A DNA stretch of 64,000 nucleotides from Pseudoalteromonas sp. '520P1 No. 423' (GTDB lineage: Bacteria; Pseudomonadota; Gammaproteobacteria; Enterobacterales; Alteromonadaceae). The notes beneath the pieces are model-generated. The model did no database searches. It worked only from the letters and a program-made list of their open reading frames with translations, and was not told where the DNA came from. The stretch is taken from the NCBI RefSeq assembly GCF_001269985.1, contig NZ_BBZB01000001.1:2852001-2916000 (forward strand), given 5' to 3'. Shown here in pieces: positions 33,110-43,524 of the stretch. The translations under genes were made by a program, and so were the position numbers. The stretch's first letter is position 1. Every line of letters begins with the position of its first letter.

Positions 33110-35509
33110 TTATTTTTCGATCACGATAGAACCATGGAACAAATGACTTAGCTCCATGATCACACCATGACTTATCAACTTAGCTACAGCGCGCATATAC
33201 GTTAGTTCATCACTTGTGCCTTTTGCATTGACTGGCACTGATAAATGATTTGAATCTGCATTTTGAGTAACATCGGTATCTAAAATTTTATCCACCCAAC
33301 TAGATAATGAACGCCCAGGTCCCATTTCAATAAATACTTGCGCACCTTTATTGTGCAAGGTATTTACTAAACGTGGAAAATCAACGCGATCACACAAGCA
33401 TTTAGCTATGCTGGTTGCAATTGCTTTGCTACGTTGTGGAATAGGTAAATAACATGAACTTGAATACATTTTGGTTTTGATGCGTTCTGTCACATCCATC
33501 GTATACAGGCCTGTCATAGCATCATATTCAGAATTCGCTGGTGCACTATGTATTGCATTAGCCATATTAAGAGCCATTGCACGTACACCTAGTTTTTTAA
33601 TCACTTTTTGACACGCTGGCGGATAACCCGCCACTAATAAGCTGTCTGGTGTATTCACTATGGTGCAGAAAACTTGAGGCTCATCAATACTTGCTAACTC
33701 AAACTCTTCAACTGTGGCTTTAATGGTATAAGTTTCCCAAATCACTTCTGTTTCAGAAGACGTTTTTGGCATATTCCATTGGTCACGTAGAGTAAGTAAA
33801 TCACCACACAATTTATTATTAAAAGTATCTGATGCAGCTAACCGTGCACTCATTAAGCCAGGTTGTTGCCAACAGCCTAGTGCTGCATACATGCTTACTT
33901 CACCCATACTATAACCAGTAGCAAAGTCGGCTTTTACATTAAATACATTTTCAAATATTTTTGTAAATACACAAGCATAACCTACACCCGCTTCAGCAAT
34001 ATCAGCTAAGCTGCCTCTAAGCGCTAAATCTTTTTGTTTCAGTTCTTTAAAGCCTAAACGATTAATACTTCGAGGATTCAGTAATGTATCTTTTAGTGTA
34101 ATCGCAATATCATCAGCAAGAGCGGCAACACCTTGATAAATTTGTGGGAATATATGAAATAAATCACGGCCTAAGCCCACATAAGTTGCACCTATGCCTG
34201 GATACATAAAAGAGATATTCTCACCTGCCCCAACAGGGTTAGCAGTAAAGTAGCTGCCCTTAGGTGTTTTCCAATCACTGTTATTTAAGAATGCTTTTGA
34301 TATGCCATGCTCAGCTAATGCGATTTCCTTGCTTAACTCATCGAAAGATTCAGCAAGTAATACAACAGAAAATTGCTTATGCGCATCAAACTGCGCAAAA
34401 CATGACTTAGCAAGTTCATTTATCTGCACAGATGTTTGGCTATTTAAACTCGCTACTTTATCTAACAATGACTTTTCATCATCAGCCGATAATAAAAATA
34501 CTGATAAATCGCTATTTGCAATAAAACCATTATTACGTACATCTTCAGCAGGAAAACGCTCACCCGCTGTTAATGTCGTAGCCATTAACAAGTTTTCTTC
34601 TAATACAATATGACAATAGTTATTTGCTGTTTGACAACTATAAGCTGCGATATGTGCACTGCCATCTGAATTTGGATACCAAGGACGAGACTCTGTTGGT
34701 ACATAAAAAGCAGAGTCTTGATATTGAGATAACACATCAGGCTGAACATTTTGCCAATCACTGATCGCAGGAATATATCTTTGTTGCAGTGAAATAATAC
34801 ATTTTAACAAACCCGCTAATTGTGAGAACGCATCGCCCTCACCTGTCACACTTTTAGCACAGCTTATTGCGGTATTTAATTTTGTTTCAGTTTGATAAGC
34901 CTGTAATAAACCTTGCTCTTCAATACTTGCTAACGCTTTATCTGCATTGGCAGAGACTTCAAGTAAATGTACTTGCTCAGTGGTAATATTTGCTTGTTCA
35001 AGCGCTTGCGCGGTTGTTTGAGCAATATCAGCACCCGTAGCAAAACTTTTTATGTTGGCGTAAGTATATAAAGTATTGTTAATTGCACACTCACTTGATG
35101 CAATCAAAATACTCACAATACCTTCAGCTTGATTGTAATGACTAAAGCTTTCATCAAAACCGATTGTTGCTGGTGTATTGTCTTGTTCAATAGGTGAGGT
35201 TAATAAATTAACCCCAACTAATACAACAAGTTTATTAGCATTAACAAAATCTTGGGTTTGTTTTAAAGCAGACGATAAATCAGTGGTTTTTGACAGCTCT
35301 ATTATATTAAGTTTATCAACATTTAACTTATTCGCATTTGCTAAACGTGCTACAGATGCTGCGACAAGTTCAGATTTAACTGAACTTTTCGGTAAATTCA
35401 CTTGCTTAGCAGCAGTCCCTTGATAAAAAGCACGTTCAACTAAATCAATATTTGAATAACTGCCAAAATTGGCATCTAAGCCAACGATGGATAAATTTGT
35501 ATTAAGCAT
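33110..35509 (-). CDS. pfaB: PfaB, PUFA synthase acyltransferase
   Basis: This 799-residue protein has an N-terminal half that is a degenerate ketosynthase-like region (IVGLDANFGSYSNIDLVERA). The C-terminal half is an acyltransferase: ISFMYPGIGATYVGLGRDLF near 430, nucleophile Ser in FATGYSMGEVSMYAALG near 531, and a late VFIEMGPGRSLSSWVD. PfaB is thought to influence product length (EPA or DHA) or release. Its ATG overlaps the pfaA stop by 8 bp (ATGCTTAA), so it is translationally coupled. Whether the product is EPA or DHA cannot be told by eye. Confidence 0.93.
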   Translation of the reverse strand: MLNTNLSIVGLDANFGSYSNIDLVERAFYQGTAAKQVNLPKSSVKSELVAASVARLANANKLNVDKLNIIELSKTTDLSSALKQTQDFVNANKLVVLVGVNLLTSPIEQDNTPATIGFDESFSHYNQAEGIVSILIASSECAINNTLYTYANIKSFATGADIAQTTAQALEQANITTEQVHLLEVSANADKALASIEEQGLLQAYQTETKLNTAISCAKSVTGEGDAFSQLAGLLKCIISLQQRYIPAISDWQNVQPDVLSQYQDSAFYVPTESRPWYPNSDGSAHIAAYSCQTANNYCHIVLEENLLMATTLTAGERFPAEDVRNNGFIANSDLSVFLLSADDEKSLLDKVASLNSQTSVQINELAKSCFAQFDAHKQFSVVLLAESFDELSKEIALAEHGISKAFLNNSDWKTPKGSYFTANPVGAGENISFMYPGIGATYVGLGRDLFHIFPQIYQGVAALADDIAITLKDTLLNPRSINRLGFKELKQKDLALRGSLADIAEAGVGYACVFTKIFENVFNVKADFATGYSMGEVSMYAALGCWQQPGLMSARLAASDTFNNKLCGDLLTLRDQWNMPKTSSETEVIWETYTIKATVEEFELASIDEPQVFCTIVNTPDSLLVAGYPPACQKVIKKLGVRAMALNMANAIHSAPANSEYDAMTGLYTMDVTERIKTKMYSSSCYLPIPQRSKAIATSIAKCLCDRVDFPRLVNTLHNKGAQVFIEMGPGRSLSSWVDKILDTDVTQNADSNHLSVPVNAKGTSDELTYMRAVAKLISHGVIMELSHLFHGSIVIEK

Positions 35510-38500
35510 TTTTATCCTCGTTAGTTTTTGTAAAAAGGTTATTCAAGTTTTCGCTGATCGTCACTTCAGCAGATTTTACGTGTGCTAAAATCTGCTTTTT
35601 TTCTGAAATTAAAGCGATATCTGCCACTAACTTAGATGCGGTTTGTTCAACCACTTTTAAATCAATGTAAAACCCTTCACCTAACATTACTTCACGGTTA
35701 ATCTGCCAAGCTAATGTTTTAGAAGGTAAACTGCCCATTCCAAGCTGCTTACGTACCCAAACTAACATCGCCTGATACACTAAATCATTTGCAAATATAT
35801 TGTGACTTGTAAAGCCTGCCTTTACAGGAAGTAAAAACTCTCCCTGTTTAGATTGCGCAATGCTTGGCACTTTACACCCTAATAATAACGATGATTCATT
35901 ACATGAGATCACATCAGTGATCCCTTGCAAACTTTCGCCATGAAATAAAGTGCCATTTTTGTAAAGTGCTTTAGCTTCATCTGAAATATCAGTTTTCAAT
36001 ACAGGTAGTGATAAAGCTGATACAGGTGCCTCATTATGGCTTCGCGTTAAAATTAGCTCAGCGCCATAATGAAATACTGTTTTACCATTTGAACTGACAT
36101 TAGAAACAGTGCTCGATATTTTTGCATCAAGCTTTAAAGTATCAGCGTTGTCGGCTAATACTTTAAAATCAATGTTAACTTCATCAGCTTGCGTACCATC
36201 AAATACGATGCCTTTAAATAATTTATAGTTTTCAAGGCCTTGATAATGGTAACCAGTATAAAGTGATATCGCAGCGTCACTCATCCAAGCAATAGCACAT
36301 ACAGTTGGCAATACTTGATTGCCACCTATAACGTGATCAGCTAGAAATGCATTAGTAAAAGTACCGTTAGTCGTTTTTAATGCTTTTGTTAAACGACTAA
36401 CTTGTGGCTTTTTTACATCTGTACCTTCAGCTTGATCTTTCGATAAGTCATTACCAACAAGAATTTGTGCACAACGGTTATCTGTTGCAGCCAGTTCGCT
36501 TACTAATAATTGTGCTCCAGCATCTAACGGTATGATATATACACCTCTGGCATCAAACATACGTTTGAGTTCAGGTGTTACCATGCCACCATCCCAAGGA
36601 CCCCAGTTAAAACTTAATACTTGTGCTTGTGGGTTTAAGGCTTTAAAACGATAAGCTGTTTTATTTAAGATATCGTTAGCAATTGAATAATCAGACTGCC
36701 CTGGATTTCCATAAAAACCCGCAGCTGAAGAGAACAAAACTAAATGTTTAATATTTGATTGTTCGGTGACAGATAATAATGAAGTTAAACCATCAATTTT
36801 TGTACGATATACCGCATCAAATTCAGCTAATGTTTTTTGCTCTATAAATTTATCAGCAAGTACTCCCGCACCGTGAATAATACCCGTAACAGTCCCAAAC
36901 TCAGCAAGAACTGGTTTTACAGCAGTTTGTACGCTTTCGCTATTAGTCACATCAGCAGAAACATATTGTGCTTGACCACCAGCGGCTTCAATTGCAGTTA
37001 ATGTTTGCGCAATTTCACGATTTGCCAATACAGGGCGAATAAACTGAGATACTTTAACCGGAGTTGGTTTCTCACCCATAGCGATTAATGCTTGCATCGC
37101 TGCTTTTTTTAGTGCGACTTCATCATTAATACCTGTCGCCCAGCTAGGCTCATTTGCATCAAAAGATGAACGTCCTAATAAAACAAATTTAGCTTGATAC
37201 TGTTTTGCAATTTCAATCACACAATGTGCTGTTACGCCCTTTGCACCACCGCTGACTAAAAAGACAGATTCCTTATCTATGCTGTTGCCAGAAGTCAGTG
37301 AATAGCTATCTGTTACTTCACCGATTAAAGTTAAACGGCCAGTTTCATCGTAACCCACTTCACTTAGTTCTGTATCCACATCAGCTAGTTCATCCGTAAT
37401 AATGTTTGCAATTTGAGTTGCTGATAAGCTTGATGCTACATCAATTGCGCGACAGAATACACCAAAGTCAGCCCACTCATGTGATAAAGTTTTAACTAAA
37501 CCGTTTAAACCACCTTGAACTAAATCTACTGACACATCATTTGATTCAAAACCAATTTGTCCACCTTGGTGTGTTATCACCATAAATGTAGCACGTGCTA
37601 CTTTTGCAGCTTTTACATTACATAATTTCGCTAAGATAAATGCTAACTCTAAGCCTTGTTTTGACGCTTGTGGGTAAACAATATTGTCAATTGTTGATTC
37701 TGGGTGTAAATAAATAACAGAATCTAATTGCGCATTTTTCGTAATAATCTCACTGATCTGAGCTTCATCAACACTTGAAATTGCAATTTCATTTACCGTA
37801 TTTGGCAGTGTTTTACTTGCTTGTGCCGCAACCCAGCTAGGATTGATAACGGTCACATTCCAACCACTGTTAATTAAATTTTCGCTTAGCTCAACTGCTG
37901 CATCACTGCCATCATTCACAACCAGTGCATTTGCACCTTTTGTATCTTGGTTAATTTTTGTTACTGCTGCTAAACGTGAAATCGCCACTGTTGCACTAGG
38001 CGCATTTTTAACTTCTTCAGTAATAGTTTCACTAATCGCTACATGATTTAATTCTGTTGTAGTTACTTGCTCACCGCTTGCCTTACTCTTCATATGCGTG
38101 ACGATTTCACCTAAAGTACGTAGCTCTGCTAAATCTTCTGGGTTTAAATCTGGTAAATCTGTGATTGTTTCTTGAACCGCACCTAAAATTTCAACACGTT
38201 TAATAGAGTCTATCCCTAAATCAGCTTCCATATCCATTTCAAGTTCTAACATATCTACAGGATAACCCGTTTTCTCTGCTACCACTGTCATCATCACAGA
38301 TTGAATGTGGTTCAAATCAATGCTAGATGCAGCGTTTGTAACTTCAGCTGAAACAGCTTCTGAACCTGCAACTGGCGCTGAAACTTTAGATTGCATATGC
38401 GATACAATTTCACCTAAAGTACGAAGTTCTGCTAAGTCTTCTGGATTTAAATCTGGTAAGTCAGAAATAGTCTCTTGTACCGCACCTAAAATCTCAACTC

Positions 38501-41500
38501 GTTTAATAGAATCTATGCCTAAATCAGCTTCCATATCCATTTCAAGCTCTAGCATATCAACAGGGTAACCTGTTTTATCTGCTACTACCGTCATCATTAC
38601 AGACTGCACTTTACCCAAAGAAAGGGGATTTAAGTCAATGCTTGGTGTAGCTTGTGCTTCTTGTTCGACTGGCGCTGAAACAACTTCTGCTGTTACAACT
38701 GGTGCTGCTACTTTAGATTGCATATGCGTTACGATTTCACCTAAAGTACGTAGCTCTGCTAAGTCTTCTGGATTTAAATCTGGTAAATCTGTAATTGTTT
38801 CTTGAACAGAGCCTAAGATTTCAACACGTTTAATAGAGTCGATACCTAAGTCAGCTTCCATATCCATTTCAAGTTCTAGCATTTCAACAGGGTAACCTGT
38901 TTTTTCTGCTACCACTGTCATCATCACAGATTGGATGTGGTTTAAATCAATGCTAGGTGCAGCTTGTGTCACTTCTGCTGAAACAACTTCTGATACAGTT
39001 ACAGGTTCAACTGATACTTTTGACTGCATGTAAGAAACGATTTCACCTAAAGTACGAAGCTCAGCTAAATCTTCAGGGTTTAAATCTGGTAAGTCTGTAA
39101 TTGTCTCTTGAACAGAACCTAAGATTTCAACACGTTTGATAGAGTCTATGCCTAAGTCTGCTTCCATATCCATTTCAAGCTCTAGCATTTCAACAGGGTA
39201 ACCTGTTTTATCTGCTACGACGCTCATCATTACTGATTGGATGTGACCTAAATCAATGCTTGGTGCTGCTTGTACTACAGGCGCTGAAATAACAGCAGGA
39301 GCAACTGATACTTTAGACTGCATATAAGAAACTATTTCACCTAAAGTGCGTAGCTCAGCTAAGTCTTCTGGGTTTAAATCTGGTAAGTCAGTAATTGTCT
39401 CTTGTACAGAACCTAAAATTTCAACACGTTTGATAGAATCTATGCCTAAATCAGCTTCCATATCCATTTCAAGTTCTAGCATTTCAACAGGGTAACCTGT
39501 TTTATCTGCTACGACGCTCATCATCACAGACTGAATGTGGTTTAAATCAATACTTGGTGCTGTATTTGTGTTTGACTCAACTAAATGTAAATCAGGTGAG
39601 CTTGATGCTGTAGTTGGTGTAGCAGCTTTTGCCTTTGACTTCATGTAGTCAACGATTTCGCCTAAAGTACGTAATTCAGCTAAATCTTCAGGATTTAAAT
39701 CTGGTAAATCAGGGATCATTTCTTGAACTGAACCTAAAATCTCAACACGTTTAATCGAGTCGATCCCTAAATCGGCTTCCATATCCATTTCAAGTTCTAA
39801 CATCTCAGCTGGGTAACCCGTTTTATCGGCTACCACTTCAAGCATAACAGTATTGACTTTATTTAAATCAAAAGAAGCAACTTTTTCTACTTGAGGCTGA
39901 ACGACTGGAGCAGCTGTTACAACTTCAGGCGCGATAGCAACTGCGGTGGCAGCTGTTTGTACTGGCGTAATCGTTTTTGCTACGGTTTTAACCGGTGAAG
40001 AAGTAACTGGTGTTTCAGTGACAGGTTTAGATTTTACCGACTCAACAACAGCTGGCGTTACTGTTTGCTTAGTATCTACTGAAACAGGTGGTGCTGCTTG
40101 CACATCATTTAGCATTGCTGACATATTGTCAGTTTGATTATTTAGATATTGCTCATGAACACGTAATGTTTCTGATTGGAACTCATGATACATACCTAAA
40201 GTACGCTCTAAGCTTTCAGGTAACTCGTTACCTGTTTGTGCTTCAAGCACATTTTGGAAAGTCTTAGCGTAGCCTTGTGGCCCTTGCATATATTGTTCAT
40301 GCACATTCAATAGTTGTTGTTGATGCTCAACAAACTGGCCTACACTGCGCTCAATGCTAGACGCTAATTCATCAGCATTAGATGCTGAATTTACAGCGTT
40401 TGGTGTACTTGTGTGGCTACCATCAGCTTGTACGTAAACGATTTTCTCAACTACTTTTTCTACTTCAACAATCTTTTCTACTATTTTTTCGACAACTTTA
40501 GGTTGTGGCACTGCGACTGGTTGTGTTTTAGCTTGTTTAATTGTCCAACCATCAGTTAAAGCATCATCAAATGCTTTTTTAGTTTTAGGGCTGACGTAAG
40601 ATGCACCCGTTAACTTCATTGCTAAAGGTGATTTCTTAGCTGCTTCTAATGGGCGTTTTATTGCTGAATATGGGTCAATTTCATTTAAATCTAGACCTAA
40701 TACCAACATCTGCATGGCAGCTTGACGCATTTGTACATCTGCAGACTTTTTAGGATTTGCATTTATGGCAATTGCCGTCACATCCGATTTTTCAGTCAAA
40801 ATGTTTTCAACTAGTTTAGTTAACACATTTTTAGGACCAAACTCGATAAAGATTCGACCGCCCGCATCATATAAATTATCAATTTCTTCATTAAAATGAA
40901 CTGATTCTAAAATATGATTTTTTAAGCTCTTTTTAATCTCAGCTGCTTTATTTGGATGTGCTTTACCTGTGCCATTAGCAAATACAGGAATGCTAGGCTT
41001 AGTAAATTTAGCGCTATCAATTGCTTTAGCAAATGGTTTTTGTGCATGACCAACAAGCGGCGTATGAAATGCAGCAGAAACAGGTAAAGGTACTACTTTA
41101 TAGCCTTTAGTTTTTAGTTCGATCATTGCAATTTCAATTTGGCTTGTTACACCCGCTACAACAACTTGATTATTTGAATTGTAATTCGCAATTGAGATAT
41201 CTTTGATGTCTTTAATATCATCAGCTACTTTTACAGGGTCGCCTACAACCGCGATCATAGTACCGGCATCAAAGTTTTCATCGCCCGGTGCAGCCATCGC
41301 TTGTCCGCGACTGCGCGCTAACATCATGTAGTCTGTATCATTTAATACGCCAGCAGCCCACAAAGCGGTTAACTCACCAAAACTATGACCTGCAGTGAAG
41401 TCAGCCGAGAAACCAGCTTGTTTAAATGTATTGTATAAACCAACACTAAAACAGCCTATTGCCGGTTGTGCATGTTGTGTTAAACGTAATGCTTCATCTT

Positions 41501-43508
41501 GTGCTTTACGATCAGCATCATTAAATACTGGAATTGGGAAAGTAACATTTGATAAATGAGATAAACCTGCTGATGTAAATTGTGCATCCATATCTGCAGC
41601 ACTTTGCATGACACTTGGAAAATTACATGCTAAGTCATTGCCCATATTCACATATTGTGAACCTTGGCCTGAGAATAATGCAACCACTTTACCTTTAGCA
41701 TCAATACCTGATTGACGATAGTAAATACCCGTTGGTACTGACCATTCAACTTCACCCGTTTTAGCCTTAAATTGCTTAAGCGCAGCGTTGATCATATCAA
41801 TAGCTTGACTTGCATTTTTTGCAATAAAACCACAACGGGCTAATTCTTTAGCCGGTTTAGTCGCAACACTTTGTGTCACTAACCGATTAAATGCAAAAAC
41901 TTGTGCATCTGCATCAACTGATAACTGTGTAAGATGATCATTTAATTGTGCAACAATGCCAGCTTCATTTTCAGCAGTCATAAAAATAGACTGTGGTACT
42001 GCCGTAATACGGTATTCACCTTGCGCTTTAGGTTGATATTCTTCCAATACCATATGGTAATTAGTACCACCAAAACCAAATGAGCTTACACCCGCTCTAC
42101 GAGGTAGACCATCTTCTCTTGGCATCCAAGGTCTAGTTTGGCTATTGAGGTATAATGGGCTGTTTTCTATATCAAGATTGACATTTGGTTGATCAATATG
42201 CAGTGTACCTGGCAATACTTTATGATGTAATGCAAGAATCGCTTTGATCATGCCCGCCGAACCCGCAGCTGCTTTAGTATGACCAACTTGTGATTTGACT
42301 GAACCTAACGCAATATGCTGCGTTTTATCATTATCTGCACCAAAATGTTTCGTTAATCCCGCAAATTCAGCAGCATCACCCGCTTTAGTACCTGTACCAT
42401 GAGCTTCAATTAAACCACATGTTTTTGGATCCCATCCAGCATCGTCATAAGCACGTTTTAATGCTTTAGCTTGACCATCTGGACGTGGCGCATAAATAGA
42501 CTTAAAGCGACCATCTGAAGAAGTACCAATACCTTTAAGTACAGCATATACTTTATCGCCATCACGCTCAGCATCTTCAAGACGTTTAAACGCCATCATG
42601 CCGATACCTTCACCTATCATCATGCCTTTTGAATCATCGTCAAATGGGCGAATATCATCATTGGTTGTAAACGCAGGTGTTTTAGAGAATGACATATACA
42701 TAAATGGTGAGTTATCACAACATACACCACCTGAGATCATCACTTCTGATCTATGTTCTAATAAATCTGAAATTGCTAATTTAACAGCCGCTAAAGAGCT
42801 AGCACATGCAGCATCAACAACACAGTTAGTGCCTCCAAAATCAAAGCGATTCGCAATACGACCTGAAATTACATTGCCTAACATGCCTGGGAATGAATTT
42901 TCTTCCCAACCGATATAAGCTTTTTTAAACTTTTCAATGATCATAGCGCGATCTTCAGCATCTACGCCTGAGGCTTTTAATACCTTTTCAAGGACAGGAC
43001 CTTGTAATCGTGATGTCAGTGGAGAAATTTGCTTTTGACCGCCACCAACACCTAAAGTGATACCGACTTTATCACGATCATATCCTGAACCTTCACCTAT
43101 ACCAGCATCATTGAGTACATCACGGGCAACAACTAATGATAATAATTGGGCAATATCTGTTAATTCTAAAATATTTGGCGGAAGACCAAATTCCATAGGG
43201 TCAAAATCAATTTCAGGTAAAAAACCACCACGTTTACAATAAGTTTTATCGGCTACAAATTTATCTTCAGAGTAATAATCGTCAATCGCCCAGCGATCCG
43301 CAGGTACATCTTTTATTGAATCAACAGACGCAAAGATATTATCCCAGTATTGATCTAAGTTTGTTGCATCAGCAAATACTGATGCCATGCCAACGATGGC
43401 AATTGGGCATTCTTGTAAACGGGAATTAAATTGCTGTTCATCAACTAGTGCATCAACATCTTTAATCGTTTTTGCTAAAGCAGGTTTTGCCTGACTTTTA
43501 TTCGACAT
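35502..43508 (-). CDS. pfaA: PfaA, PUFA synthase KS-MAT-6xACP-KR-DH
   Basis: ATG 43508 (MSNKSQAKPALAKTIKDVDA) has GGAG nine bases upstream; a longer frame to 43574 overlaps pfaR and is rejected. The product has 2668 residues. KS: Cys near 229 in VDAACASSLAAVK, His in EAHGTGTKAGD and SVKSQVGHTKAAAG. Malonyl-CoA acyltransferase: Ser near 708 in TAGHSFGELTALWAAG. Six ACPs (about 1215-1805) each have LGIDSIKRVEIL with the phosphopantetheine Ser. Ketoreductase: FLVSGGAKGVTAHC near 2079, and SSAAGFYGNPGQSDYS near 2263. A C-terminal dehydratase-like domain follows GNQVLPTVCAIAW. It builds the carbon chain on malonyl units. Confidence 0.96.
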   Translation of the reverse strand: MSNKSQAKPALAKTIKDVDALVDEQQFNSRLQECPIAIVGMASVFADATNLDQYWDNIFASVDSIKDVPADRWAIDDYYSEDKFVADKTYCKRGGFLPEIDFDPMEFGLPPNILELTDIAQLLSLVVARDVLNDAGIGEGSGYDRDKVGITLGVGGGQKQISPLTSRLQGPVLEKVLKASGVDAEDRAMIIEKFKKAYIGWEENSFPGMLGNVISGRIANRFDFGGTNCVVDAACASSLAAVKLAISDLLEHRSEVMISGGVCCDNSPFMYMSFSKTPAFTTNDDIRPFDDDSKGMMIGEGIGMMAFKRLEDAERDGDKVYAVLKGIGTSSDGRFKSIYAPRPDGQAKALKRAYDDAGWDPKTCGLIEAHGTGTKAGDAAEFAGLTKHFGADNDKTQHIALGSVKSQVGHTKAAAGSAGMIKAILALHHKVLPGTLHIDQPNVNLDIENSPLYLNSQTRPWMPREDGLPRRAGVSSFGFGGTNYHMVLEEYQPKAQGEYRITAVPQSIFMTAENEAGIVAQLNDHLTQLSVDADAQVFAFNRLVTQSVATKPAKELARCGFIAKNASQAIDMINAALKQFKAKTGEVEWSVPTGIYYRQSGIDAKGKVVALFSGQGSQYVNMGNDLACNFPSVMQSAADMDAQFTSAGLSHLSNVTFPIPVFNDADRKAQDEALRLTQHAQPAIGCFSVGLYNTFKQAGFSADFTAGHSFGELTALWAAGVLNDTDYMMLARSRGQAMAAPGDENFDAGTMIAVVGDPVKVADDIKDIKDISIANYNSNNQVVVAGVTSQIEIAMIELKTKGYKVVPLPVSAAFHTPLVGHAQKPFAKAIDSAKFTKPSIPVFANGTGKAHPNKAAEIKKSLKNHILESVHFNEEIDNLYDAGGRIFIEFGPKNVLTKLVENILTEKSDVTAIAINANPKKSADVQMRQAAMQMLVLGLDLNEIDPYSAIKRPLEAAKKSPLAMKLTGASYVSPKTKKAFDDALTDGWTIKQAKTQPVAVPQPKVVEKIVEKIVEVEKVVEKIVYVQADGSHTSTPNAVNSASNADELASSIERSVGQFVEHQQQLLNVHEQYMQGPQGYAKTFQNVLEAQTGNELPESLERTLGMYHEFQSETLRVHEQYLNNQTDNMSAMLNDVQAAPPVSVDTKQTVTPAVVESVKSKPVTETPVTSSPVKTVAKTITPVQTAATAVAIAPEVVTAAPVVQPQVEKVASFDLNKVNTVMLEVVADKTGYPAEMLELEMDMEADLGIDSIKRVEILGSVQEMIPDLPDLNPEDLAELRTLGEIVDYMKSKAKAATPTTASSSPDLHLVESNTNTAPSIDLNHIQSVMMSVVADKTGYPVEMLELEMDMEADLGIDSIKRVEILGSVQETITDLPDLNPEDLAELRTLGEIVSYMQSKVSVAPAVISAPVVQAAPSIDLGHIQSVMMSVVADKTGYPVEMLELEMDMEADLGIDSIKRVEILGSVQETITDLPDLNPEDLAELRTLGEIVSYMQSKVSVEPVTVSEVVSAEVTQAAPSIDLNHIQSVMMTVVAEKTGYPVEMLELEMDMEADLGIDSIKRVEILGSVQETITDLPDLNPEDLAELRTLGEIVTHMQSKVAAPVVTAEVVSAPVEQEAQATPSIDLNPLSLGKVQSVMMTVVADKTGYPVDMLELEMDMEADLGIDSIKRVEILGAVQETISDLPDLNPEDLAELRTLGEIVSHMQSKVSAPVAGSEAVSAEVTNAASSIDLNHIQSVMMTVVAEKTGYPVDMLELEMDMEADLGIDSIKRVEILGAVQETITDLPDLNPEDLAELRTLGEIVTHMKSKASGEQVTTTELNHVAISETITEEVKNAPSATVAISRLAAVTKINQDTKGANALVVNDGSDAAVELSENLINSGWNVTVINPSWVAAQASKTLPNTVNEIAISSVDEAQISEIITKNAQLDSVIYLHPESTIDNIVYPQASKQGLELAFILAKLCNVKAAKVARATFMVITHQGGQIGFESNDVSVDLVQGGLNGLVKTLSHEWADFGVFCRAIDVASSLSATQIANIITDELADVDTELSEVGYDETGRLTLIGEVTDSYSLTSGNSIDKESVFLVSGGAKGVTAHCVIEIAKQYQAKFVLLGRSSFDANEPSWATGINDEVALKKAAMQALIAMGEKPTPVKVSQFIRPVLANREIAQTLTAIEAAGGQAQYVSADVTNSESVQTAVKPVLAEFGTVTGIIHGAGVLADKFIEQKTLAEFDAVYRTKIDGLTSLLSVTEQSNIKHLVLFSSAAGFYGNPGQSDYSIANDILNKTAYRFKALNPQAQVLSFNWGPWDGGMVTPELKRMFDARGVYIIPLDAGAQLLVSELAATDNRCAQILVGNDLSKDQAEGTDVKKPQVSRLTKALKTTNGTFTNAFLADHVIGGNQVLPTVCAIAWMSDAAISLYTGYHYQGLENYKLFKGIVFDGTQADEVNIDFKVLADNADTLKLDAKISSTVSNVSSNGKTVFHYGAELILTRSHNEAPVSALSLPVLKTDISDEAKALYKNGTLFHGESLQGITDVISCNESSLLLGCKVPSIAQSKQGEFLLPVKAGFTSHNIFANDLVYQAMLVWVRKQLGMGSLPSKTLAWQINREVMLGEGFYIDLKVVEQTASKLVADIALISEKKQILAHVKSAEVTISENLNNLFTKTNEDKNA
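38080..39870 (-). repeat. Six tandem ACP repeats in pfaA
   Basis: Six copies of an ACP module of roughly 90 to 100 codons, separated by Ala/Pro/Val-rich linkers. The core EMDMEADLGIDSIKRVEILG is the same in all six except that the last residues vary (SVQE or AVQE). DNA similarity is high enough that unequal recombination could change the number of ACPs, which in this family affects PUFA yield rather than product type. Confidence 0.95.
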
Positions 43509-43524
43509 TCTATTATTACTCCAA

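Noticed and set aside
38080..39870. Regular tandem repeats that could suggest a repeat array such as CRISPR
   Set aside because: The repeats are about 300 bp, fully in frame and encode ACP domains of PfaA.
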